The notes under the pieces: model-generated
The model's database searches: none
What the model was told of the DNA's origin: nothing
The model's input: only the letters and a program-made list of their open reading frames with translations
Source of the DNA: Enteractinococcus sp.
Lineage (GTDB): Bacteria > Actinomycetota > Actinomycetes > Actinomycetales > Micrococcaceae
NCBI GenBank assembly: GCA_029267455.1
Contig: JAJUIX010000101.1
Span: 1 to 5,614 of the forward strand
DNA: 5,614 nucleotides
Reading direction: 5' to 3'
Made by a program: the position numbers and the translations under genes
In this document: positions 1 through 5,614 of the stretch, in pieces
How the letters are laid out: each line of letters starts with the position of its first letter
Numbering within the stretch: the first letter of the stretch is position 1

Positions 1-1
1 A

Positions 2-202
2 TTAGCGTTGGCAAGTGATCATGATGAGGCAAAAGCCCTCGTGGCAGAGTTTATTGACCGTCTCGGTTACGATCCGGTTGATGCCGGCCCCTTGGCGGCA
101 GGGCGTGCTTTCCAACCCGGGACAGGCATTTTCAATGGCTCCCACACCGCTGCTCAAATGCGGGAGTTACTTGCAGCCGAACTGCAACCCTCACGAATCT
201 AA
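2..202 (+). CDS. NAD(P)-binding, NADPH:F420 reductase-like protein (C-terminal end only)
   Basis: The frame is open from base 2 to a TAA at 200-202 and has no start inside the window, so only the last 66 residues are visible. The stretch LGYDPVDAGPLAAGRAFQPGT matches the C-terminal signature of NADPH:F420 reductase-like proteins. In these a Rossmann domain (outside the window) binds NADP, and this tail closes the fold: D(x)EAK, then LGYD.VD.GPL..G, then FQPGT. Family knowledge: true members pass hydride between NADPH and coenzyme F420. Many relatives in genomes without F420 genes keep this fold with an unknown partner, so the substrate is not assigned. The next gene, a flavin-dependent oxidoreductase, starts about 30 bp downstream on the same strand with no visible terminator between, so co-transcription is likely. 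The TTG at base 8 is internal, because the conserved alignment extends upstream of it. Confidence 0.8.
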   Translation, partial: LALASDHDEAKALVAEFIDRLGYDPVDAGPLAAGRAFQPGTGIFNGSHTAAQMRELLAAELQPSRI

Positions 203-221
203 TAACACTTACTCAACTACT

Positions 222-228
222 TTTGGAG
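222..228 (+). promoter_or_regulatory. Ribosome binding site deciding the TTG 235 start
   Basis: TTTGGAG sits 6 bases before TTG 235 and lies in the gap after the stop at 202. It supports the rare TTG start at 235 over the in-frame TTG at 223, which has no purine-rich stretch ahead of it. Confidence 0.6.
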
Positions 229-234
229 TCAATC

Positions 235-1278
235 TTGGAAATCGGTGCGTACAGCTTCGGCGACACCCAACTCAATGCAGACGGCGAGCAGAAAGACACT
301 GCAGGCGCCATACGAAACCTTCACGAAGCCATCGTGCACGCAGACACTGTAGGACTCGATTATTTTGGTGTCGGAGAACACCACACGATGTCGATGCCAG
401 CTTCATCGCCGGGCGCCGTTATCGCAGCTGCCGCTGCAGCGACGAAGAACATCACCTTGGGTAGTGCGGCAAGCATTATTAGCACTGACGACCCAGTCCG
501 GGTGTACCAACAGTTTGCTACGGCTGATGTGATTTCCGGTGGACGTGTAGAGATCACGGCCGGACGCGGCTCCTCGGTCGAGACCTTCCCGCTATTTGGA
601 TATGACCTTGCCGATTACGACGAACTGTATGCCAATAAATTGGATTTGTTGATGACCATCAACGACAGTCCGAGCGAGCAAGTGACGTGGCAGGGCGCTC
701 GCCGTCCAGCGATTCCTGGGTTGGATGTTGTGCCCCGACCACATAATGGCCGCATGCCCATCTGGTTGGCTACCGGTGGCAATGCCGGCTCTTCGGCACG
801 GGCAGGACAGCTGGGTTTACCTGTCTCATACGGCATTATTGGTGGCGCTCCAGCGCGGTTTGCGCCATTGGCTCAGCTGTACCGCAAGACCGCCGAAGCA
901 GCCGGGCACCCAGCGTCAGCGACGAAAGTGTCGGTAGCAGCACTAGGGCTTGTCGCGCCGACCAAGAAAGAAGCTCTCGAACGGTTCTATCCGGGCTGGT
1001 ATAACCTCAACCTGGAAATGGGGAAGCGCCGCGGATGGTCCGATCCCGATAAGCGTGCGTTCTTAGCTCAAGCTGAAGCGCCGGGTGCCTACTATATTGG
1101 CGATCCCGACGAAGTCGCCGAGCGGATCGTCCACCTGCACGGCTATATGGGCCATATGCGACACTTCCTGCAAATGGATATCGGCGGCTTACCGCATGAA
1201 TACCTGCTGGAATCCATCACGTTGCTCGCAACCGAAGTGAAACCTCGAGTTCAACGCTTACTGGCCGCGCAGTCGTAG
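235..1278 (+). CDS. LLM class flavin-dependent oxidoreductase (luciferase-like monooxygenase family)
   Basis: A full-length protein of 347 residues if translation starts at TTG 235. I prefer this start because GGAG (225-228) lies 6 bases upstream and because relatives begin with M-E-I-G-x-Y-S-F-G-D. TTG 223 would overlap its own ribosome binding site. The protein is a single TIM-barrel of the bacterial-luciferase superfamily. Visible landmarks are GVGEHH (residues 45-50), the ITLGSA strand (73-78), STDDPVRVYQQFATAD (83-98), the GGRVEITAGRGS turn (102-113) and PIWLATGGN in the middle. Near the end, GDPDEVAERIV and the H-x-L-Q-M-D-x-G-G-x-P-H-E segment are typical of the SP_0267/Atu2307-like subgroup. 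Members use reduced FMN (or F420 in some lineages) to oxidise or reduce small organic molecules in the cytosol; the substrate of this subgroup is not known. The reductase-like gene upstream could supply reducing power, but that is inference. No lesions are seen. Confidence 0.93.
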   Translation: MEIGAYSFGDTQLNADGEQKDTAGAIRNLHEAIVHADTVGLDYFGVGEHHTMSMPASSPGAVIAAAAAATKNITLGSAASIISTDDPVRVYQQFATADVISGGRVEITAGRGSSVETFPLFGYDLADYDELYANKLDLLMTINDSPSEQVTWQGARRPAIPGLDVVPRPHNGRMPIWLATGGNAGSSARAGQLGLPVSYGIIGGAPARFAPLAQLYRKTAEAAGHPASATKVSVAALGLVAPTKKEALERFYPGWYNLNLEMGKRRGWSDPDKRAFLAQAEAPGAYYIGDPDEVAERIVHLHGYMGHMRHFLQMDIGGLPHEYLLESITLLATEVKPRVQRLLAAQS

Positions 1279-1288
1279 GTCAGTCCTA

Positions 1289-1317
1289 TTGCATGTCGGG
1301 TTGAACGAATTTAGGCT
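1289..1317 (+). promoter_or_regulatory. Candidate housekeeping-type promoter for the small membrane-peptide gene
   Basis: TTGCAT (1289-1294) and TAGGCT (1312-1317) are separated by exactly 17 bases. They fit an actinobacterial -35 TTGNNN and -10 TANNNT pair. The site lies in the 101-bp gap after the oxidoreductase stop, and transcription would start near 1324, leaving a leader of about 55 bases before GTG 1380. This suggests that the small gene has its own transcription unit. The call rests on pattern only. Confidence 0.4.
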
Positions 1318-1365
1318 GAGACCAACCATACCGGCTCGACTGAATAGCGATCCGAGTCAGCTCAT

Positions 1366-1373
1366 GGAGGTGA
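1366..1373 (+). promoter_or_regulatory. Strong Shine-Dalgarno for GTG 1380
   Basis: GGAGGTGA is a near-perfect complement of the 16S rRNA 3' end and lies 6 bases before GTG 1380. It fixes this non-ATG start and is the strongest ribosome binding site in the window. Confidence 0.8.
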
Positions 1374-1379
1374 GTCACA

Positions 1380-1649
1380 GTGGCAAACCGTGAACAAGAA
1401 GATCCCGAGCGGCACGAACCCAACAACCCAAATCTTGATCCCGATGGTATTCAGGACCCGGATCTGGATGCGGGAGGCGGCGTCAAGCCCGGGCACACTC
1501 CGTCTGACTCACAATCGGCAACCTCAACCCCACCACACCATCCAAGTCCCCGGCCGCCACGGTCGAAAGCAACGGTCATATTACTGATCGTCTTCGCGGT
1601 AATCTTGGTGTTCATTTTCGTCGCCTACGCGATTGGCCTGTGGGACTAG
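1380..1649 (+). CDS. Small single-pass membrane protein, DUF6480-like
   Basis: An 89-residue protein starting at GTG 1380 behind a strong GGAGGTGA. Residues 1-62 are hydrophilic and rich in Asp, Pro, Asn and His, with the element DLDAGGGVKPGHTPSDSQSA at 27-46. A basic PPRSK turn (59-63) leads into one transmembrane helix at about 65-86, followed by a three-residue tail. The arrangement D-P-x-x-D-P..., then GGGV.PG.TP, then a single C-terminal helix resembles actinobacterial DUF6480 proteins, whose function is unknown. No signal peptide is seen. The basic residues just before the helix suggest an N-in topology with the acidic, disordered tail in the cytoplasm (inference). It appears to be transcribed alone, from the candidate promoter at 1289-1317. 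Family assignment is from remembered motif layout; that it is a real gene is well supported by its start signals. Confidence 0.75.
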   Translation: MANREQEDPERHEPNNPNLDPDGIQDPDLDAGGGVKPGHTPSDSQSATSTPPHHPSPRPPRSKATVILLIVFAVILVFIFVAYAIGLWD

Positions 1650-1826
1650 TCCTGCCGCTTGGGCATCAATGTTGGTCCGTGCCTATACGAAACCATTTTG
1701 ATGAACAACTACGGAGAAGAATTCATCTCAAGCTGTGGGCGTTTCAAGTCGTTACGCCCAGGCCGTTTGTGATCAGCCCTGGCATGCTCGACCATCGTCT
1801 ACTTCAATCAACCTTTGGTTTGCTAA
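1650..1826 (+). other. Gap without a confident gene; short coding-like fragment and one hairpin
   Basis: With the doubtful ORF that follows, 1650-2044 forms a stretch of nearly 400 bases with no confident gene. The frame of the 1827 ORF is also open back through this part, except for TGA 1770-1772 and TAA 1824-1826. It includes a 23-codon stretch from ATG 1701 (MNNYGEEFISSCGRF...), but no ribosome binding site precedes it. A 7-bp perfect inverted repeat (TGGGCGT 1736-1742 and ACGCCCA 1754-1760, 11-base loop) is present without a following T-run, so it is not a convincing intrinsic terminator. A weak TATACG at 1684-1689 could be a -10, with TTGGGC 1659-1664 at a long 19-base spacing. I see no RNA gene or mobile-element end. 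Confidence 0.4.
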
Positions 1827-2048
1827 ATGTATGGACCCGAAGACACCAAGTACAACAGCGGTGAACGACTTGAGGATGACGGCGAGATATTGGGGTTACA
1901 ACACTGCCGCGACTCCGGGCCACGGGCATTTTGCTCGTCGCACCGGAAGAAACCCAGCTGCCATTATGATGAACCGGAACAAGTATCTGCGATGGTGTAC
2001 TTACGGTATTCCAAGCAGCTGGAAGTACCTGGTATTTTCGTAGCATGA
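1827..2048 (+). CDS. Small hypothetical ORF overlapping the next gene by ATGA (possibly a decayed gene remnant)
   Basis: A 73-codon ORF begins at ATG 1827, immediately after an in-frame TAA, and ends at TGA 2046-2048. That stop shares the ATGA at 2045-2048 with the start of the 625-residue gene, a layout typical of translational coupling. The downstream gene lacks a Shine-Dalgarno, which fits coupling. The product starts acidic (MYGPEDTKYNSGERLEDDGE) and has Cys/His residues at H26, C27, C36, H39, C45 and H46 that could bind metal if the frame is real. Against it, there is no ribosome binding site at 1827, and the middle part looks more protein-like in another frame (1895-1966, reading TGILLVAPEETQLP). 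One missing base in the G run 1892-1895 and one extra base near 1965 would join all three pieces, so it may be a frameshifted pseudogene. I do not recognise the family. Confidence 0.35.
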   Translation: MYGPEDTKYNSGERLEDDGEILGLQHCRDSGPRAFCSSHRKKPSCHYDEPEQVSAMVYLRYSKQLEVPGIFVA

Positions 2049-3922
2049 TGAATTCGAACCGGCCGTTCGAAGATCCTGAATTATTTGGTCTTCTCCCACA
2101 GCATGCGATCAAACATACACCCGGTATGGCCGATGCTCTCATGCAACAGCTGGCCCCATTATTGGCAGCCGATGGCTTCGATCTCGATAACCTGGACGAA
2201 GATGTTGACATAGAGCAGCTGAATGCTGCCATGGCCCGAGCCGTTGAGCGCCACAATATGCAGCTGGTTACTCCTGTTGGAGACGATCATGCGCGTGCTG
2301 TCAATACACTCCGAGAGATAGTCCAAGCTTTGGCTCAGGATCAAGATGCGCGAGTTCAATACCTTCTGAGCACCATTGGACCAGAATCTACACCACACCG
2401 TCCAAGCGCCGGGCACGTGACCGGAGTCGCTTTGGACTCGCTAGATAAGTGGTACACCGACGACAGTTTCAGGGCCGTTCTACAACGTGCGACAGTGCCG
2501 AAGTGGAATGCCAAAACTCAAACGGTGGCCCAGGATCTTCAAGCGCTAGCTCGCAAGAGACGGGCCTACGCATCACATAACAGTTTGATTCTTAACCATG
2601 GCGGTTTCCAGTTACTGCGTGCCAGCGTGTATCTCGTCTCTGCGACCGTTACGGCCCTCGCTGACTACAGTCAAGCGCCATATCTTACGGTTTTGGATGA
2701 AATACTGCCGAGACAAGAAGTCAGTACTGGCTTCGCAAAGGGTGCCGCTTTCGGGCCTGTCGCAACGCAACAAACGGTATCTCAAGATTACGTTGGGCGG
2801 TTCGAAGCCTGGCTGCACCACGAAGACGAAAACGCTGAGGTGGCCCAGGACGTCATACAGGTATTCGCCGGATTAGTCGATGATGCACAACAGGCCGGAA
2901 TTGACCCGCATCGGCCTGACGAGTTTGAGTATTGGATAGACCTCGTCTACGAAACCACAGATATCGGTGCCGTGATGGTGCATTTAGACATCATGCATGA
3001 TTACGTGCATTTCCGGTTGGCAACCGATGAGGAGCCGGCACATTGGGAAGAACCGCACAGCATGCTCATGGCGATGTTGGGTGATGACAATGACATGCCC
3101 GATGAGTTTGCCGAGATCATCGCCGAAGCAGAACATCTTAGTGAAACAGAACGTGCAGCTGCGTTGAACCAACTACCGGTGGTCTCTGGGCTTTTCGCGC
3201 TGCGAGACTGGCTAGCAACCTCGAAGGGGATTACCCCCTCACGTGTGCCTCGACGGGCCGATATTGGTACGGTCGCGGACATGATTGGGCTGGTTGCCGA
3301 AGGGGTCGCGAAGCTACCTGAAAATGCTGCTGAGTCAAAGCGATGGCCAGACTTCCTGGAATCGGCACCGAAGGACCAGGCCGAACTTCACCTAGCTGAT
3401 CTGCCCGAACGCGATCGCATAATCTATGTGCGGTCGGCGCTTGACCTCCCAGAACTCGTAGCGTGGTGGTCAACGCTGATTGAACTCGAGATCATTACCC
3501 TGACTTCTACCAGGGTGAAACTCGGCCCGACAGCCGACGAGTACATATCCTCACCGGCCGTGCCGCTTGAACAGGCCGAGAAAGTCGTCGCAACATATAT
3601 TTCAAACATCCTGACCTCGCAGCTAGGAAATATGCGATACGAAGCGGCCGCATTGGGAATGACAATCAAGCAGTTGATTGACACCATGCGTCGGGAATAC
3701 ACGCAGCGATACGTGCTTGAAGCCGAAGACGAAATTGGCACCATGCTGATGGAACTCATCTCCGACCGGCATTTCCAATATCTCGAAGACGCCGGCCTGT
3801 TAAAAGTTCACGGTGACGAAATCCGAATCCCGCAAAGTCTGCACATCCCGTTGACAGTTGGCTTACTGATGACGCTTCAAGACCTTGCCTATTCCATGGA
3901 CGTCATGGATGACCTGGCCTAG
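2045..3922 (+). CDS. Hypothetical 625-residue acidic protein with two winged-helix-like hairpins near the C terminus
   Basis: This is the largest intact gene in the window. It starts at ATG 2045 (or the adjacent ATG 2048), and no earlier start exists after the in-frame stop at 1970-1972. No Shine-Dalgarno is visible, so initiation may depend on the overlapping upstream ORF. The product is soluble, acidic and largely helical, with no signal peptide or membrane segment. N-terminal region 1-135 includes two acidic stretches (DLDNLDEDVDIEQ, 46-58). A basic patch KRRAYASHN lies at 171-179. A second helical block spans about 245-400. The ALRDWLATSKGITPSRVPRRADIGTVADMIG segment (385-415) recalls actinobacterial uncharacterised proteins seen beside SEC-C or pRiA4b ORF-3-type domains. 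IELEIITLTSTRVKL (479-493) and EDAGLLKVHGDEIRI (581-595) align without gaps and look like wings of two winged-helix units, hinting at nucleic-acid or protein binding (inference). No catalytic motif is recognised. Third-position G+C is low, about 50% in the first 58 codons. Confidence 0.85.
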   Translation: MMNSNRPFEDPELFGLLPQHAIKHTPGMADALMQQLAPLLAADGFDLDNLDEDVDIEQLNAAMARAVERHNMQLVTPVGDDHARAVNTLREIVQALAQDQDARVQYLLSTIGPESTPHRPSAGHVTGVALDSLDKWYTDDSFRAVLQRATVPKWNAKTQTVAQDLQALARKRRAYASHNSLILNHGGFQLLRASVYLVSATVTALADYSQAPYLTVLDEILPRQEVSTGFAKGAAFGPVATQQTVSQDYVGRFEAWLHHEDENAEVAQDVIQVFAGLVDDAQQAGIDPHRPDEFEYWIDLVYETTDIGAVMVHLDIMHDYVHFRLATDEEPAHWEEPHSMLMAMLGDDNDMPDEFAEIIAEAEHLSETERAAALNQLPVVSGLFALRDWLATSKGITPSRVPRRADIGTVADMIGLVAEGVAKLPENAAESKRWPDFLESAPKDQAELHLADLPERDRIIYVRSALDLPELVAWWSTLIELEIITLTSTRVKLGPTADEYISSPAVPLEQAEKVVATYISNILTSQLGNMRYEAAALGMTIKQLIDTMRREYTQRYVLEAEDEIGTMLMELISDRHFQYLEDAGLLKVHGDEIRIPQSLHIPLTVGLLMTLQDLAYSMDVMDDLA

Positions 3923-3970
3923 GACGCGGCCCACTTGTTGAGTGGCAACTGAAGCATCTAGCGTGGTTTT

Positions 3971-4335
3971 ATGAAGATCACGTTAGATAACGGAGTTTCG
4001 ATGTCGGCCCTGGGCTTCGGTGTGTACAAATCCCGCCAGAAGAAACCTTGGGACATCTGACTCAGGCGTGGTCACCTATCGGTGGGATGACTCGCTATCG
4101 TGGCAATGGACCGACGTCCTTCGAAGATCAGACTATTGGGGCGATCGAGGCCGAACACAGCCGTACCCCAGCACAAATTATGCTGGCTTGGCACCTGCAA
4201 GAAGGCCGTTCAGCGATTCCGAAATCCGTCACTCCCAGCCGGATTGCCGAAAACTTCGACGTCTTTGATATCAAACTCACCGCAGAACAGGTGGTTGCGC
4301 TCTATAAATTAGACATGAGGCGACGTCTGGCCTAA
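3971..4335 (+). pseudogene. Aldo/keto reductase pseudogene: central deletion plus one-base frameshift
   Basis: ATG 3971 opens with MKITLDNGVSMSALGFGVYK, the classic aldo/keto reductase N-terminal hairpin, but this frame stops at TGA 4058-4060. From CCG 4033 the other frame reads PPEET, exactly what follows GFGVY.S in the family. One base is therefore missing in the CCC at 4032-4034. PPEET then runs straight into LTQAWSPIGG, which in intact relatives lies about 150 residues later. The remainder is a good C-terminal third: EDQTIGAIEAEHSRTPAQIM, LAWHLQEGRSAIPKS, the NADPH-binding IPKSVTPSRIAENFDVFD (IPKS at 4216-4227), and a TAA at 4333-4335. Full-length members are about 275 residues; roughly 120 remain. 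The catalytic Asp-Tyr-Lys-His residues all fall in the lost part, so the product cannot work as a reductase. No transposon explains the deletion. Confidence 0.92.
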
Positions 4336-4376
4336 AGTCGGAAGCCTACCTGACAAGCACAGATCCTAGATTGCGT

Positions 4377-4411
4377 GGTGCTGCACCCTGTTCTGTTAGG
4401 GAGGCTATGCT
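4377..4411 (+). promoter_or_regulatory. Possible promoter/operator region of the lactate permease gene
   Basis: TATGCT (4406-4411) is a reasonable -10 in the 116-bp gap before the permease. The position where a -35 would lie (about 4383-4388) has no consensus. It overlaps a perfect inverted repeat, GGTGC-T-GCACC (4377-4387), which could be a regulator site. GntR-type regulators commonly control lactate uptake genes, but this repeat does not match a site I can name. Weak evidence. Confidence 0.22.
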
Positions 4412-4434
4412 GGAGGTTTGGTAACGCGGAAGAC

Positions 4435-4442
4435 AAGGGGAG
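4435..4442 (+). promoter_or_regulatory. Ribosome binding site of the lactate permease gene
   Basis: AAGGGGAG lies 9 bases upstream of ATG 4452. An in-frame TAA at 4422-4424 excludes any earlier start, so this site and ATG 4452 belong together. Confidence 0.6.
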
Positions 4443-4451
4443 TGGCCGGGT

Positions 4452-5614
4452 ATGGGGCTGTTGATGGCAATCCTGCCCGTGCTGGTGACCCTCGGCTTGC
4501 TCGCGGTACCCCGAATGCCCGCCGCCATCCCGCCACTCATCGGTACCATCACCGCCGCGGCGCTGGCCCTGTGGTACTTCGATGCCCCAGCCAGTGACCT
4601 GGTCACGGCGTGGAATGACACGTTTTGGACGCTGATCAAAGTCTTGGCGATCATCGGTGGGGGAGTGCTGCTATCCGGGGTCATGGACCGAACCGGTGCG
4701 CAACGTACACTCGCCAACTGGCTATCGGCCGGTGGGCCAACCATCCCGGCAGCCCTGCTCATGGCCCACGGCGTGGTGCCGTTTTTAGAAACAGTTACCG
4801 GTTTCGGAGTATCCGTGCTCATCGGACTCCCGCTACTATTGTCCGTTGGTTTTACGCCATATCGCGCAGCACTGCTTACCCTGCTTGGACTCATGATCGG
4901 CCCCTGGGGTTCGATGGGTCCCGGCACCCTCATCGCCGCCGACGCTGCCGGAGCCTCCCTGACGGATATGGGGCTGGTCTCCGGATGGATGAACATCATC
5001 CCGTTTGTCGTCTCCGGAATCGCTGTCTCCGTGATTGCAGGAAACGGCTACACTACGACGACGCTGTCACGTAGCCAGAAGATCGGCTGGGCTGGCATCG
5101 CCACCGCGTCCGGGCTCATCCTCTGGGGTTTCACGATGCTCGCCAACCTGCTGTTAGGTACCCCGGTGGCCGGAGCTGTCTCGACCATGATCATGTCGGT
5201 GATATGGCTGCTATACATCCGACGCGGGAATCTCACACCCGGCCCCGGCCGCTCCTTGATGCCGTATCTGATTCTTATGTTCGGGACTATCGCCGGGCAG
5301 ATCATCTACCGCACCGTCGACCTCGGTGCTCTCGGTGAAGTGCTCGCTTCTCCTGCGCTGTGGTCCACGACCGGTGCGCTCGCATCCCTGACCTTCTTAC
5401 CCATCTCGGCCGAAGATCAACGCGCCCTACCGAAAGCGACCCTGGTGATGTGGTGGGGTGTCGCTATCCCCACCGCGCTCTACGTGCTGCTGGGGGTCAT
5501 GATTGCCGGCGGCGGCCTCGCCGATGTCATTGCTGGCAGTCTGGCCGACCTGGGTGCCGTGTACCTGTTCCTGATGCCTTTTGTTGCCGGGCTTTCCGGG
5601 TATATCACCGCATC
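4452..5614 (+). CDS. L-lactate permease (LctP/LldP family), 3' end beyond the window
   Basis: The frame is open from ATG 4452 to the window edge, giving 387 complete codons; the end of the gene is not seen. The protein is strongly hydrophobic with about ten membrane helices in view, starting at residues 5-20 and 26-43. FLETVTGFGVS (111-121) followed by a long LLL..GF.P..AALL helix matches the FLEGAAGFGAP region of E. coli LldP. GPWGSMGPGTLIAADAAGAS (150-169) matches its FGAMGIPI...AGQVTG segment. SGYITA(S) at the very edge aligns with the GVFLTGSDT loop near the end of the LldP transport core. The family carries lactate, and in some members glycolate, into the cell with protons. The spacing between these motifs is somewhat shorter than in LldP, so substrate preference is uncertain. 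Third-position G+C is high (48 of the first 58 codons end in G or C), unlike the genes to its left. It has its own ribosome binding site and probably its own promoter. Confidence 0.88.
   Translation, partial: MGLLMAILPVLVTLGLLAVPRMPAAIPPLIGTITAAALALWYFDAPASDLVTAWNDTFWTLIKVLAIIGGGVLLSGVMDRTGAQRTLANWLSAGGPTIPAALLMAHGVVPFLETVTGFGVSVLIGLPLLLSVGFTPYRAALLTLLGLMIGPWGSMGPGTLIAADAAGASLTDMGLVSGWMNIIPFVVSGIAVSVIAGNGYTTTTLSRSQKIGWAGIATASGLILWGFTMLANLLLGTPVAGAVSTMIMSVIWLLYIRRGNLTPGPGRSLMPYLILMFGTIAGQIIYRTVDLGALGEVLASPALWSTTGALASLTFLPISAEDQRALPKATLVMWWGVAIPTALYVLLGVMIAGGGLADVIAGSLADLGAVYLFLMPFVAGLSGYITA

Noticed and set aside
1736..1760. Inverted repeat TGGGCGT/ACGCCCA as an intrinsic terminator of the small membrane gene
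   Set aside because: It lies nearly 90 bases after the stop, has an 11-base loop and no T-run. A regulatory role cannot be excluded but is unsupported.
1701..1772. The CGRF in the short ORF from ATG 1701 as a remnant of an SOS-associated peptidase (SRAP)
   Set aside because: Only four residues match, and nothing downstream resembles the family's other conserved segments.
1735..2043. 102-codon + strand ORF in the gap before the large gene
   Set aside because: It has no ribosome binding site, a composition unlike the neighbours (many Trp, Arg and Thr), and competes with the ORF at 1827 that overlaps the next start.
1804..2256. Minus-strand ORF of 150 codons across the gap and the start of the 625-residue gene
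   Set aside because: Ser/Arg-rich composition with no motif, and it overlaps the well-supported + strand gene. It would be the only minus-strand gene and has no evident start signal.
3931..3945. Hairpin CCACT-TGTTG-AGTGG after the 625-residue gene as a terminator
   Set aside because: The stem is only 5 bp, no T-run follows, and an alternative GTTG/CAAC pairing competes with it.
4048..4335. Reading the aldo/keto reductase C-terminal part as a small intact gene
   Set aside because: It lacks a ribosome binding site at TTG 4048, and its sequence is plainly the last third of a longer enzyme, with the N-terminal part just upstream in another frame.
3923..4451. Insertion sequence or phage attachment as the cause of the aldo/keto reductase deletion
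   Set aside because: I saw no transposase fragment, terminal inverted repeats, target-site duplication or tRNA end near the junction.
4346..4999. Long minus-strand ORF opposite the permease
   Set aside because: Its translation is low-complexity (Ser, Pro, Ala) and has no family features. The + strand frame encodes clear LctP motifs over the same bases, so this is a shadow.

Overview
The window looks like chromosomal DNA from an actinobacterium of intermediate G+C, plausibly Micrococcales. This rests on family resemblance (actinobacterial-type luciferase-like oxidoreductase, a DUF6480-like membrane peptide, an F420-reductase-like tail), on GTG and TTG starts with good Shine-Dalgarno sequences, and on a TTG.../TANNNT-type promoter. 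No lineage marker such as rRNA is present, so the genus is not assigned. All credible genes lie on the + strand.

Layout. (1) 2-202 is the C-terminal end of an NAD(P)-binding, NADPH:F420-reductase-like protein. About 30 bp later comes an intact luciferase-like (LLM class) flavin-dependent oxidoreductase (best start TTG 235, stop 1278); the two look like one redox operon. (2) A separate small gene with its own promoter and strong ribosome binding site (1380-1649) encodes an 89-residue single-pass membrane peptide. (3) 1650-2044 has no confident gene. It holds a 73-codon ORF (1827-2048) whose stop overlaps the next start, and signs of decayed coding sequence. (4) 2045-3922 encodes a 625-residue acidic protein of unknown function, which appears to carry two winged-helix-like hairpins near its C terminus. 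(5) 3971-4335 is a clear aldo/keto reductase pseudogene: its two ends are recognisable, about 150 central residues with the catalytic residues are gone, and one base is missing near the front. (6) From 4452 past the window edge runs an L-lactate permease (LctP/LldP) family transporter.

The genes do not form one evident pathway. The left pair is a redox unit and the right gene is a carboxylate transporter. The middle contains unknown and decaying genes with lower third-position G+C than the permease. Hand counts over the first 58 or so codons give about 50% for the 625-residue gene, 57% for the oxidoreductase and 83% for the permease. I found no RNA genes, CRISPR arrays, transposases or insertion-sequence ends. 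The most solid unusual feature is the doubly damaged aldo/keto reductase. The most open question is the 625-residue protein and the possibly coupled or decayed ORF before it.
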